Positions 33,171 to 45,911 of a stretch of 64,000 nucleotides of DNA are shown here, piece by piece; the stretch's first letter is position 1, and every line of letters starts with the position of its first letter. A program made the position numbers and the translations under genes. Location: contig JASSKH010000020.1 of the NCBI GenBank assembly GCA_031763025.1, positions 9,856,528 to 9,920,527 of the forward strand. The letters are read 5' to 3'. Origin of the DNA: Macrocystis pyrifera. Its lineage: Eukaryota > Sar > Phaeophyceae > Laminariales > Laminariaceae. The notes beneath the pieces were generated by a model. It saw nothing but the letters and a program-made list of their open reading frames with translations, made no database searches and was not told the origin of the DNA.

Positions 33171-33732
33171 TGTTACAGCGGGTGGCGCCAGGGAGGGAGG
33201 TTCATAGCGCTGTGACTGTCGTGACCAGCGCTATGGGGAGGATAATACGGCGCGAGACCACTGTCCTGATCAGGGTCACGCGTCGGGTCTATTCGATAGG
33301 CAGAGGGCAAGCTTTGGTTAGCATCCTCTGGGCGGATCTTATAGGGGCAGGGAGGATCCCCTGTGTGGGAACGCCTTCGGTCTCGGGTACAGAGCCAGTG
33401 ACGAGGTTCCGGGACCACCCGGTGTTTACAAAACACCACCAAGTGAAGAAAGAAAGTCAAAGCCAAGTGATCTGTGATACCTGTCCTATCGACCCCCAGC
33501 CCCTTGGGCCCTGCCTTGCCCGTCATGCCTGTCATCGTGTCTGTGATGCTTCGTAGAGTGTTCACGCTGACTGCTTGCATCTACTGCATTGCATCGATCT
33601 ACGTTCTGCGTGACCCGATCATTACTGCTTGAAGGCACTTCCTCGAACTCCCAAACAACAGGTGAGCCGGACTCAGATATCTAACGAGCGCAGGTCCTTT
33701 TTACGATCTGAGAGCTGTACCCTGCTGTAACA
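33171..33732 (+). repeat. 3' LTR of the LARD-like element
   Basis: 562 bp, the same length as the 5' LTR and about 97% identical by eye, ending GCTGTAACA and followed by ACTG. Confidence 0.88.
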
Positions 33733-36460
33733 ACTGTCCGCTTACATAAATGCATCATTGCGCGTGATGGCGGACATTATCGAGTATCTGCATCGTTCGT
33801 ATTCGGGGTTTTGGTCATCGTTTGCTTTGCTCTCGCCTGCGTAAAATACTGGACCCACTTTGACTGCCGACGGGTCGAACTTACGAATTGAGGAGGCGAG
33901 TCAGGTGAGCGTTGACAGCTCACGCCGGGGTGCCTGCCGTTACATTTCCTCCACCTTCGCGCCCAAGAAAATAAAGTGATGATTTACGACCTCAGGGCGA
34001 GTTTCCCTCCACGCCCATCGTAGAACAGCATGCAGAGCCTACGATTTGGTTCCCCCCTCGATCGCCGTGCTCCGCTGCCCCGACTGCTGCGTCGGGGCGG
34101 CTTCGGACGTGCGTAATGTAGCTTGCTGCTGCTGCTGCTGCTGCTGCTGTGATGGTCTGGTGTTGCTGCTCACGCAGCTCCCCTCGTGGAGTAGGTCAGC
34201 CTGAGATTCTGAATCGTTGCTGAACCTCGAAGGTATGGTTCTAAATCTTTTAATTTGTTTTCTTATTCTCACTTTTACTTTCCAGCTTCTGGACAAGCCG
34301 TAGTCACAGGTGTCATTCCTTCTGTCCCCCGGTTAGCGCCTTCATTTGTATCGTGCAGTGAGTTCAGATTTCTCGGCGCTTATCGATTATTCATTGATTT
34401 CTGCTAACAATCGGTCTGGCGCTATCGGCTCGTCTAGTTTTTACGCAATAAAAATCCTCCCCGGTGAGTCCCTTCATTTTGTCCCACAGCGGGAACACTC
34501 GTCGAGTATTCATTTAAATTTGCTAACCCATGCTCTCACGCTTTCGGCTCGCATAGTTCTGTCAATAGAAAACGTCCCCACGAGCACGAGCACCCACTCG
34601 GTGAGACTCGAGCCTACAACTTGACCTTAGTTTGGACGACATTTACTCACTACAAAGTAACTCCATGGGGGACGCCATTTCGCCTTCTCTCGTCGCACCC
34701 CATCGTGCTCCCCTGCCTCGGCTGCTGTGCCTAGAGCGGCCTCGGGCGAGCTTAATGTGCTACTGCTGCTGCTGCCACTGCCGCTGTTCTGCTGCTGCTG
34801 CTACTCTGCTGCTACTACGTGCAGCTGCTGTGTTGTGTGGCTGTTGCTGTTGCTGCTCACGCAGTCCGCCTCACGGAGTAGGTCGGCCTGAGATAAACTA
34901 GGAAGCCTTTCCTCCTCGTGCGCCACCGGGCTTCCCTTCCCTGACTATTGTGCCAGGGGCAGCCTCGGGCGTGCATGATGTGATACTACGGCTGCTCCTG
35001 CCGCTGTTCTGCCGCTGTTCTGCCGCTGCTCTGGTGCTGCTGCTAAGTATGTGTTACTGCTGTGCTGTTCTGATGCTACTCTTGCTATGTCTGCGATAGG
35101 TTTTTGCTGTTGACCCCCGTGAGCATGGTTCTTATGCAACTCAACCCCTCTCGGTGATGTGTCTCCGCATCGTAAGCTGAAAGGCGGATCTATCTGCTTC
35201 GGAAGCTGTACAAGTGCCGTCTCGCAATTAACATTTGTTTGCCGTCTCGGCGAAGGTCTCGTGCCAGCGTAGAGTTTCTACTTCACGTACCTGTGCGGTA
35301 TACTACCGCTGCTTGCTGCTGCTGAGTTTGCTGCACCGACGTAATCGCCAGCGCTTCGTACTGTCGATTAGCTCGATCGACTGCTGCTCAACTAACTGTT
35401 TTGTGTCTATCTGCGTATGAAGTACTAGGTATACAGTACGGAAGACGAGCGTCTCGTGCGTAGCACTTTGTGGTACTGCTTTCTGTGATGTACGAACGTT
35501 TATGTGTTGTTCCGGACGGTGGATGACAAAGTTCATTTTTCGTAGGTTTGCAGTGTTATTTTTCTTCACTCAAATGTTCCTTTGATAATCCACACCTTGA
35601 CAATACCGCCGCACTAACGGTCTCGAGTTGCATACCGGTTCGACTTCAGCCAATACGGGCTATGCACCGAGCCGGCGGCGGGCGCCAGCACGACACGGTG
35701 AAGCCCCCCTTGTATACGTATATGTGTGCCTGTCAAATATTCGTACTTTAGCCAAATTTTCTCTTCGCACGAGCACTTGTCGGCAAATGCTAAACACTCG
35801 GACACGGGAACCCCGCCCGGACACAATGGTCGAGGTCTCGGCGCGATCCGTGCACTCTGAAGCGCGAGGCGGGCGCTCGAAAGTCTTTTTCGGCGGGAGT
35901 TGATGAGACAATTCCCCTGGTTTCAGTACGAGAGGCCTTTGATTTTGTACATACGTACGTACGTACGGATAGAATGGTGTCTGCTTTCTTCCATGCGCTC
36001 TCGTGGACTGTGAGCACACAGTCCGGACACATACCAGGTACACAACAAGCAACACGTACAGATCCCATCGTTACAACGCTGCCGCCCACACGCCGTGCGT
36101 GTGCGACACACCCATATGCGCGGCATTGCTGTGGCTGGTAGTGGTTATCGTAGCATGCCCTCCGTGTTCCACCGTCTGCCTTGCCAGGTACCATATTTTT
36201 TTTCTTACGTATATACACAGGCTGACGTACCTATATCATTATAACCTCTCTCTCTGCTGCTTCTTCTGCGTATTGCTGTGTGTGATCCAACATTGTCACT
36301 GCTCCAGCTGTGCTCAGCACAGTGCGCCGACAGCAGCTGAAGGCAGCGTGCTCTGCGCATATGGCAGATCCGCGCTGTACTCAAGGTACTTCAGTAGTGT
36401 TTGTTGTTGTCATCTCAGCATTGGCTTATCCACGTATTTGCTGCTGCAGTGTGTGAGGTT
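33733..36460. repeat. CTG-rich diverged repeats, no clear gene
   Basis: A block with a CTG run (34125-34149), CACGCAGCTCCCCTCG and GAGTAGGTCAGCCTGAGA is echoed in diverged form at 34650-34895 and, more weakly, 34905-35105. In the minus frame 34039-34296 the run would be polyglutamine. From 35.1 to 36.4 kb no gene is recognised; the Cys-rich plus frame at 36003-36572 looks like chance. Confidence 0.5.
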
Positions 36461-37209
36461 GTTTCCTATGCGGTTCGATATCGAGCTTCAGATTTGTATT
36501 TTTTTATCTCAAAAATGGATGACCCTCATGCAGGCCAAATATGCAAAATCCGACCGGATTTGTTTCGATTAGAGAATCCGATGACCCAAGTCGTCGGATT
36601 GCCAAAATCCGACGACTTGGGTCATCAAATTTTCAAATCGAAAAATGGCATGCTCTCTAAATTCAAGATGTTATCCACGACAGCAAACAGCAGCAGAACG
36701 ATCGATGAGTTGATGTTGACACAGCTGTATAGCGACGTTGCTTCGCGCCCGACGCGCGGTCGGCGCATCCCTCTGTGGCCAAACCACAGTCGGCTGGCGC
36801 GGGCTCGGGCCTAGAGACCAAGCCAAGCGCACTCGGTGCGTACTTCTCCATGGATACGTACTCGTAGGCTACACTGCTGTACAGCAGCAGCAGCAGTCAG
36901 ACACATTTTGAAACACAAAATACCAAGACACTGTAGCGCACGCGCCACGTCTCTTCGCCGCCAGACCAACTCAGTCAGCCTTGGCTCGGACGCTTGGGTC
37001 CTACGCACAGGGCAGCGCACCCAGCGCGTCTCTTCGCGGCGCCAGACCACAATAAAAAAAGCAGTTGGTCTTGGCGTTTGCTCGAATCTCAGCACGCGTA
37101 ATTAATCTGATTTTTCCGCATGGGACGACTGTTTCGATTGGCCAAGTTCACATCTGAAAATGCGATCGGGTCAAAATCTGAAGCTCAAAAATCGAACCGC
37201 ATAGGAAAC
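36461..37209. mobile_element. 749-bp TIR element with internal hairpin
   Basis: The left end GTTTCCTATGCGGTTCGAT ... GAGCTTCAGATTT (36461-36495) is matched, inverted, by AAATCTGAAGCTC ... ATCGAACCGCATAGGAAAC (37174-37209). A third end of the same family is at 57856-57919. There is no transposase and no evident target duplication. Inside lies a perfect 20-bp hairpin. It is either a non-autonomous DNA transposon or an inverted duplication. Confidence 0.65.
36580..36626. repeat. Perfect 20-bp hairpin
   Basis: GATGACCCAAGTCGTCGGAT (36580-36599) pairs with ATCCGACGACTTGGGTCATC (36607-36626) across a 7-nt loop. Confidence 0.95.
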
Positions 37210-37859
37210 GGCCTGACCGGCATTTTTTCTTACCGATCATCCCCGGATCGTGTACGTTCGTCGAGTCCAGTACAACAAATCGTTGGTACAAGCATCGTGT
37301 ACATCAGCATTCGTACAAACAATGCATGCAGTTTCTAACTGCTGTGTGTCCTACGCTACTGACCGATAGGTCCTAGAACCAGCTAAAAATGCAGCAGTAC
37401 ACGTTCCTATTGTCGCAGTACGCGGATCTTCTGCTGTCGTATCATATCACATGGCATTTTACAGCAGTACTACTGTACATGCAATTGTGCCCGTGCAAGC
37501 TACTCTAAAAGATACTGCAATGTAGATTAAACCGCGTCAAAAACATAACTTGCCAGTTGTATGAGTACTGCTGTAGCGCATTAGGTAGATGACAAACTGT
37601 GCTTGATAATATTTTTCGTCACCGAGGTTCGACTCGCACGATCCTCGTCTTTTATATTTCCAACTTTTCACATATTTTGTACCATTACATCCACCTTCTT
37701 TTTCTGACCTACTATTTATACTTATATATGGTACCACACAAGTTGTGTGTTTTTATCCAAGGCCACGGAGTTTGGGCGCGCTAACGTGTGGCGCGTGCAT
37801 TTGTACCTCAATCTTTCACAGTTGCTGCCAATAGTAATAAAGTCAAGTATGTTCGAGAA
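37210..37859. other. No gene seen
   Basis: AT-rich sequence with several CAGCAGTAC / GTACTGCTGTA words. Confidence 0.4.
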
Positions 37860-38890
37860 AATACTGTAGGTACTTCGTGCACTGGCAGTATTTCGAGGTT
37901 CTGTACACTGTGGATACTACTCTGCAGATACTTTCGGGCTTGAACTGATTCGGGATTCGCTACCTCTGCTGCTGCGGATACTCCCTGTTGTGCTTCAAGT
38001 GACTAGGGGTCCGGTAGTACGGTTACTGCAAGTACTATCCGTATTTCGTCCATTGGTAGTGTTCGTACCGCGAGCACTCGCAGTATCGAAATACTTTCTC
38101 GATATGCCCAGTATATGGGAGTATGACGTGTACTTCGACCATCTGTTGTTATAAGGCTTAGATTAGGTAGGCGATCGGTTAGCCTTTTACCAAAAGCCCA
38201 ACGGTAACAGACCTTCTTAACAAAGGGCGTCCTCGGCAGGACATAGATTGTTGGTCGTGAGTACAAACCTCACGTCTATCATGAAAACGGTTTTTAAGGA
38301 AGAGTGAATTTCCTCATGTTTCAAAAACTGAAAAAAATACTCCTGGACCCAAAAAAATTGGAAGCGCGCGTTGGCAACACGTCGACCCGTATATCCGGTC
38401 CGTTCCAGGGGGGTAGAGTGTTACAAGGCTTAGATCGGGTAGGCGATCGGTTAACCTTTTACCAATATAGCCCAACGGACTATTAACAAGACCTTATCAC
38501 TGTGCACCGTGTCGACAATTCTCGGGCCCATTGCACCGCACGAAACAGTTTCATCAGAATCTGATGGCCCCACGAGTGGGATTTGGAGCAAATTCTTTCG
38601 CTGGGGACAACTGGAGTACTTAGAGCGTCTTGTCCGTATTTCGGGAATACGTCCTGCTAGTACTCTCAGTATCTCGGGGTTGTGTACTGCGTGTATTGCC
38701 TGTACTCCAAGTATTTTGTAGTTCGAAACTGCCGGTACATATGCCTGTGCTCTCGGCGTTCCGTACGGTTCATATACTCTCGGTACTCTCAGTAAGTAAT
38801 TGGGCCTTCTCAATACTCCCAATATATTGACCTCCTCAGCACTCGCAATATTTGGTCGCCAGTAATTTAATACGTTCAGTACTCGGACTA
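37860..38890. repeat. Degenerate short-unit array, split by the TRIM-like element
   Basis: Variants of GTACTCNCAGTATTTCG recur loosely across 37860-38130 and again across 38600-38890. The TRIM-like unit and about 110 bp of other sequence lie between. Confidence 0.45.
38147..38488 (+). mobile_element. TRIM-like element, copy 2
   Basis: 342 bp with direct terminal repeats, TGTTATAAGG...GGTAACA (38147-38209) and TGTTACAAGG...ATTAACA (38419-38488). A G-run lies just before the second repeat (38407-38413). The interior includes a T-arm-like CGTGAG...CTCACG (38256-38274). It matches copy 1 at 12046-12398 throughout. Confidence 0.62.
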
Positions 38891-39216
38891 CGAATTATAT
38901 ATTATTTAGTGCCCCGTAAGAGGAAAACACGTACACCGGGTGTGGTGCCGCTCAACGTTACCATGAGGCGAGGGAGCAAAAGAAGAGATGGTGTTGTTGT
39001 TGTTGATATTTTCGTCGATGAGTTGTGGTTTCGTTGAGTTGTGAGGTCAAGGGGGCTCTCATCCCTCTTCCCCGGGACCCTAGAAAACCATCCAAATACA
39101 TTTTTATGCAACCCATTCGGGAAAGCATAAATCCCACCGCATATTTCGTCGGTCAATTTGCCGTTACATAGATCACACTGTCAGTTCAATCGGGCTTTGG
39201 TACGAGGAAATCCCAC

Positions 39217-42200
39217 ATTCCCCCTGCTCGTTGCACAGTCATGGTTATCTACCTACATTCATAACTAAAAAAAAACAAAAGTCCTAAAAACCAAGCAAAA
39301 CCTGAAGGAAAAAAAACCTGAATACAAAAAGAACAGTTGAACTAAAATCTCATATAGTCAAAATTCAGTTGATCTAAAACTCAGCTAGCCAAAAATCAGT
39401 GTCGAAAGGTCAAAAACCGACAAAACCAACAACCCGTGCCAAAAAGTAAACACAAAACCCATCAAACAAAAACTCCGAAGGACAAAAAATCACCCAAAAA
39501 TTAAAACTTAGTCCCTGTGTCACATTCAGCTTTCCAGCAGGAAGATCACCATAAATTCGTCGCAAGGCTACGATGAAACTCGAAAGACTCCCGCGATATC
39601 GCTTTGGTCAGGAAATCCGCACGCTGAAAAGGGGATGGTACGTGGATAATCGGTACCTCTTTTCTCCCACTAGTTCCCTGAGGAAGTGGTGTCGCACGTC
39701 AATGTGCTTGGAGTTGGAGATAGTAATGGGGATCTGCGCAAACTGCAGCGCACCCTGATTATCCTCGAACAACGGTATGCAGGGCATTCCCACCTCAGGC
39801 AACATGAAACGCCAAACCTGCCTCAAAAACAACACTTCCTTGATCACGTCAGCAAGCGCCACGTAATCTGCCTCCGTAGTGGAGAGTGTGACGCACTTCT
39901 GAGTCCTAGAAAACGAAGGCACGTAGGCACCCCCGCACACATCACCAATCCCCCTGAAACTGACCTTCTGTCAGCCGCATTGCTTGCGTAGTCCGCGTCA
40001 GCAAACACCTGCAAGCTCAGTCCCCCTATTGTACCTCTCTGAAGAGTAATGCCGAAGGAACTAGTCCGTCTCACATACCCTAAAATACCAAGTGCTGCCC
40101 TCCAGTGCACTAACTTTGGTGCAGTGCAGTACCTTGCTGATGCCGTTTCCTTGCTAGTGCTCTTACGGCATTGGAGATGTCTGGTCGAGTCTGGGTTGAT
40201 AGCCACATAAGTGAGCATACCAACTCGCCAAACGACCAGTCTCCCCGTGCTTCATTCTTGTCGAATTCCGCAAGTTTCGTGCCAACAGGAAGCGGAACAC
40301 TCTTACCAAACTCTACCCCGTACTCATCCACCTATTGTTCAGCGAATGTCTGCTGTGAAATCTTGAGCACCCCCTTCTCCCAATCCCTCTCGTAAAAACA
40401 CCCCGAATACCAACGTAATTCTCCCAGGTTCTTACCCGGAACCATTTGGTCCAGGTCCCTGCCAAACTGGTCACACCTTGCCCTCTCCCGAACCGCAAAA
40501 ATATCATCCACATGCACTACTATAGTCATCACTACTCTCCCCTCATCCATCAAAACGAAACACGCATGCATCTTCCAGGCACTGTGCAAACCCTAGTAAG
40601 ATGTGCATGCCATTGCCTTGAAGCCTGCTTCAAACCGTGCAAACTCTTGTTCAGTTTTACTATTTTCCCCGAGAGTCCACCGCAACCCTGAGGCAAACAC
40701 ATGAGTACGTTTTCCTCTAGGTCAGATAGCTCGAAAGCCTGCTCAGTGTCAAAATGGCACAAGTCAAGATCCAGTTCGCACGCCATCGCTGTCAACAACC
40801 GAACACTCAAAACAGCAACAGTAGGCGCAAACAACTCCCCGAAATCAATGTTAGCTCTCTGCTCATTACCCCGCGCTACTAGTCTCGCCTTAGTTTTTGT
40901 GGGCCAACCGTACTCATCAGCCTTCCAGTCAAACACCCACATTACATTGATGTAGTTGTCCACTGGTTGCTATACTGTCTCAAACGTCCCCGCATCCAGC
41001 AATCCGTAAACCTCCCCACCCGTCGAGTCCTCCCAAAGATGAGCGTACTCCGACCGCCTGGCCTCCTTGTGGCTCCGTGGGACCTTAAGGTCAGAGGCGT
41101 AGCATTGCGGCAAATCCAGGAGCTTGTAGGGCGGCCGCTGGTTCCTCAGGGTGTTGTCGATGTCCTCCCGAGTGGCAAGCCGTGTCGCGAACGCACACGG
41201 TATCCCCCCGGGCCCCCCTGTTGGTGATATTTCCTGGCGGTTTCCACTCGCCGGCTCCCTGCGGCGACTTGCGTCGACGGCCTCCCGTGTATCGAACATC
41301 GACAACAGCGCCGTCTTGTCCATCATCGACAGACGTCCGACACTATGGTTGAGGCCTTGGTCGCGGCTTACTGGCGACGGCGGGGGCGGCTCCTCTGGAG
41401 TTGCTGAGCGCTGAACGTCCGGTGTGGCGGAGAACTGAACCGTCTTCGAACGGGTACGGCCGGGTATCCGGTGCGGCCCCGGCGGCGGTGGCTGAGCGGC
41501 GGCGGCGGCGGCGACTGAAGCGGCCGTTGCGACGACTGAAGCGGCGGTTGCGGCGACTGAAGCGACCATGGCGGCGACTGAAGCGGCGGTGGCGGCGACT
41601 GAAGCGACGGTTGCGACGACTGGAGCGGCTGTGACAGAGACTGAAGCGGCGGTGGCTCGTACGTATTTCAAAACCGGTGTTGCCGGCGCGGCGGCGTACC
41701 CTGAACCCCTCGCGTCCAGCGGCGCCGGCACGGGCATGATGGACGCACGCGGGACCGTCCACGCCACGTCGCTGGTGTAGCAGATGCCGCCTCTCGAGGC
41801 CTTGATGACCTTCACAGCGGACGACGGATAGTTGTACTCGTTGTGCAGGAAGTGGCATGGTACCGCCTGGACGTCTGATTTAGGCCTACGGTCGACTCGC
41901 ATCATACCTGCTTAGAAAAACGGCACCACTTACAGATCCGCCAGTCGCGAGTAGAATACCTCGTATGGTGACCGCCACCCGGTGTTGGCCTTGGTCGTGG
42001 ACCGGTTGAAACAGTCGGCGGCCCAAAGGAAAGCTTCCAGCCACAGACGGTTGCTATCGGCCCCGACATGGGAAATCCGGGCGAGGTCGACGCTCGGAAA
42101 TAGCCGTCGAATCTCGCGGCGAGCCGCATGACCACACTTCATGGCCCGTCAGATCGCGCTCTCGACAACGGCGTTCTGCTGCGGCTTGGCTGGGGCCGTG

Positions 42201-43563
42201 TACTCACGTCGAAGCCCGGCAGCATCGGTGAGCTCGATGAAGCTGCGGTCGGTGAACTCCCCACCGTTGTCCGTGCGAATGCAGAGTGGTCGCCCCATGT
42301 CGTTGATGTCGGCGAGGAACTTCTGCACGTACGCGGCGGTGTCCGGCTTGGTCTTCATCCCGTACGGCCGCATCCACCGCGAAGCGCTGTCGACGAACAT
42401 GATCAGATAATGAGACCCGTACATGGGCGCCTCGTACGGGCCGGCCAGGTCGATGTGCACCGTCTCCATAGACCTCCTTGCGCGAGATGTCGTCCTCCGC
42501 GGTACTCCCGCCCGCATGCCCTTCGCTTCCAAACATCCACCTCACGGTTGCAGCATTCCCGTGAGGGTGATACCGTGCTGCCCAGCCGTCTCCCTCAACA
42601 GACGTTCGTTCAGTTGGCCGGAGGAGACGTGAAAGGGGTTAATATCAATAGACCTGCCACGTTTCCCAACAGTGAATGGACGCCTACCCGGAGTAAGTAC
42701 AGGTGCAGCAGTCATGCCTACGTGCCTAACATCAACGTCCGTCCGATCCGACTCTGTAAGGGCTTGAACGGCGGCCTCATGAAAAATATCGTAGGACACA
42801 GTGTCATCCTGACCCTGTCCATGAGCCGAGTATCGGTGAACACGCTCATGTCTGGCTCCTGCATCCCGGGAGCGGCGACCAGGAGTCTAGTCCTCATCAC
42901 GCGATCCTCAATTCTTACGGCCGATCCTAGATCTGCTTCGCCAGGAGCCGGGGGGGGTAAACAAGAAGCCATAGGCACTGCACCGCTGTCGGTGGGCTAC
43001 AAACTTGAATCCTGAGGTACTACGCCGTTAAAGGCGGGCGGGAAACCATCATGCGCAGTCACTACCCCTTCCACACTATGGTGGGACAGGGGGTGGGAGT
43101 CAGACGCCGAGAGTCCTGCCCTATCTACGTTAAAGAGGGGCGGGGGGGGGCAAGGGGGGAGCAAGTGAGACACCAGATGCTTAAGTATACCCGGGCTTAC
43201 CAAGCGAGGGGCCTGAAACACCAGACATGGCAGATACGGCAATAAGTCCTGCAGTGGGGTTCAAGTCTGTCAACTCCATGCGAGTTGCGCACAAACGTGT
43301 TCCGACCGAATCACGGAGGAAGGTCAGACGGTTATCAAACAAGTGCACACCATCCTCGTCCATGATGATTCTCTGCCGGCCCTGGGCCTCGTGTAGGGAA
43401 ACAAGGTTGTACTGGATACCCTCTGTCCAACACACTCTCGTCAACTTCACATTAAAGTCCGTCTTCAAGTGCAACTTCAGGTTGAGGCCATCTATTCCTA
43501 GCGCATTCATCTTCTTCCCATCACCAATCAGAACCTTATCCTGCCCAGGGGGAATCTTCACCA
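39217..43563 (-). mobile_element. Ty1/copia fossil, minus-strand part
   Basis: Minus-strand order from high to low: protease/pre-integrase region (43563-42542), integrase core with HIDLAGPY and RTDNGGEF (42532-42149), linker (41905-40970), reverse transcriptase with GVSVRLL-like and LHGLKQ motifs and a VDD box (40963-40332), and RNase H with STTEADY and HIDVRHH (39940-39540). A purine tract at 39218-39229 is followed by TGTGGGA, a possible LTR start; its far end was not found. The copy is broken by several interruptions. Moderate age. Confidence 0.85.
41513..41659 (-). repeat. 21-bp minisatellite inside copia linker
   Basis: Seven units of 21 bp beginning GACTGAAGCGG on the plus strand, at 41513, 41534 and so on to 41639. 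On the minus strand they give an Ala/Val/Thr/Ser heptapeptide repeat between integrase and reverse transcriptase. Confidence 0.9.
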
Positions 43564-45761
43564 ATTCGTACCAGAAATATCAGCACCAGTACGCCAACGA
43601 TCGGGGAGGACGCGGTTGGAGCGGAGCGTCACAGCAGTTGGGCACTGGAGGCAGAGGACCTGGCGTCAGGGTCGACATAGGAATATATGGGGGCGGTCGT
43701 GCGCAAACAGCTGGGGGTAGGGGGAGAGGTTTGCCTTCGAACCCCGCTCCACCTGGTGGCTACGACTATTCCCGGCACCCCCGTCTAACCGGAAATCAGC
43801 CCCTGGTGCAGGGGGCTGATCCCATGAGTCGGAAGCAGCCGTGGGCGCACTCATACGGTCAAGCAAATATCACCGCCGCCGCCGCCGCCACTGCCGCCGT
43901 CGCCACCGCCTACGACGATTCCCCGTATGCTCATGATGCTGACGCTGCCGCCACTGCCGGGGACGGCAGCTACTACGACGACGACCACGGGCCCTACTAC
44001 GAGGAAGAGCCTTCGAAGCAGCACCAGCAAGCGCCTTCGCAGCTGTACCAGCCTTCGCAGCAGTACCAACCACCGCCTTCGCAGCAGTGCCAACCTCCGC
44101 CTTCCCAGCAGTACCAACCACCGCCACTATCGCCACAGCATCCTCAGCAACCTCCCAGCCATGTCCCGCCCTCTTCCTCGGCCCCTCCTCCCGGAGTATC
44201 TACATCTCCCCCGAGCGCCCTACATCTTCTGATGGCACGTTCAGAGCCCAAAGGCGAGGCGGATTCGAGTGTTGGTAGCGTAGGAGGAGCTGGGATGGCG
44301 CGTGCTTGCCAGACTGGCAATGAGACTGTTGAGGGACGTGGCAGACGTCCACCCGGTAGTGAGATGTGGGTTTCCGACAACGGGGCCACGAACCACGTTA
44401 CCAGTGACTCCCGGTGCACGTACGACCTGGTGAAGATTCCCCCTGGGCAGGATAAGGTTCTGATTGGTGATGGGAAGGAGATGAATGCGCTCGGAATAGG
44501 TGGCCTCAACCTGAAGTTGCACTTGAAGACAGACTTTAATGTGAAGTTGACGAGAGTGTATTGGACAGAGGGTATCCAGTACAACCTTTTTTCCCTACAC
44601 GAGGCCCAGGGCCGGCAGAGAATCATCATGGACGAGGATGGTGTGCACTTGTTTGATAACCGTCTGACCTTCCTCCGTGATTCGGTCGATCACGTTTGTA
44701 CGCAACTCGCATGGAGTTGACAGACTTGAACCCCACTGCAGGACTTATTGCTGTCTCTGCCATGTCTGGTGTTTCAGGCCCCTCGCTTGGTAAGCCCGGG
44801 TATACTTAAGCATCTGGTGTCTCACTTGCTCCCCCCTTGCCCCCCCCGCCCCTCTTTAACGTAGATAGGGCAGGACCCTCGGCGTCTGACTCCCACCCCC
44901 TGTCCCACCATAGTGTGGAAGGGGTAGTGACTGCGCATGATGGTTTCCCGCCCGCCTTTAACGGCGTAGTACCTCAGGATTCAAGTTTGTAGCCCACCGA
45001 CAGCGGTGCAGTGCCTATGGCTTCTTGTTTACCCCCCCCGGCTCCTGGCGAAGCAGATCTAGGATCGGCCGTAAGAATTGAGGATCCCGTGATGAGGACT
45101 AGACTCCTGGTCGCCGCTCCCGGGATGCAGGAGCCAGACATGAGCGTGTTCACCGATACTCGGCTCATGGACAGGGTCAAGATGACACTGTGTTCTACGA
45201 TATTTTTCATGAGGCCGCCGTTCAAGCCCTTACAGAGTCGGATCGGACGGACGTTGATGTTAGGCACGTAGGCATGACTGCTGCACCTGTACTTACTCCG
45301 GGTAGGCGTCCATTCACTGTTGGGAAACGTGGCAGGTCTATTGATATTAACCCCTTTCACGTCTCCTCCGGCCAACTGAACGAACGTCTGTTGAGGGAGA
45401 CGGCTGGGCAGCACGGTATCACCCTCACGGGAGTGCTGCAACCGTGAGGTGGATGTTTGGAAGCGAAGGGCATGCGGGCGGGAGTACCGCGGAGGACGAC
45501 ATCTCGCGCAAGGAGGTCTGTGGAGACGGTGCACATCGACCTGGCCGGCCCGTACGAGGCGCCCATGTACGGGTCTCATTATCTGATCATGTTCGTCGAC
45601 AGCGCTTCGCGGTGGATGCGGCCGTACGGGATGAAGACCAAGCCGGACACCGCCGCGTACGTGCAGAAATTCTTCGCCGACACCAACGACATGGGGCGAC
45701 CACTCTGCATTCGCACGGACAACGGTGGGAAGTTTACCGACCGCAGCTTCATCGAGCTCTA
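43564..45761 (+). mobile_element. Ty1/copia fossil, plus-strand part (inverted duplicate)
   Basis: This carries a Gln/Pro-rich Gag tail (43565-44360), protease with SDNGATNHV (about 44375-44400), the pre-integrase region and part of integrase with IDLAGPYEAP (45457-45761). Segment 44429-45761 is the near-perfect reverse complement of 42236-43563. Integrase stops short and RT and RNase H are absent on this strand. Broken and incomplete. Confidence 0.85.
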
Positions 45762-45911
45762 CTTACGCTAGCGGTATACGTTTCCGGGGAAACCCGACCG
45801 TCCTCGACCGCTACCTTACGCTGGCGTGATCTATATGTCAAGATGGCTCATGCGAGAGGGTGAACGTAGGGATGGACCGCTACTGGACACCGTGCTGAGG
45901 GAGACCCGGTG

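Larger units (their letters stand above)
25082..33732 (+). mobile_element. Non-coding LTR element (LARD-like), terminally complete
   Basis: An 8651-bp element with two 562-bp LTRs, a primer site, a polypurine tract and a 4-bp target duplication ACTG (25078-25081 and 33733-33736). The internal 7.5 kb shows no recognisable gag, protease, RT or integrase and consists largely of tandem arrays, so it would depend on another element. The LTRs differ at about 15 of 562 positions, suggesting a moderately young insertion. Two LINE tails have inserted since (28031-28112 and 29476-29748). The termini look whole; no coding capacity is visible. Confidence 0.85.

Noticed and set aside
36003-36572. 189-aa Cys-rich plus-strand frame
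   Set aside because: Composition follows TGY-rich DNA, it runs into the TIR element at 36461, and it shows no domain pattern.
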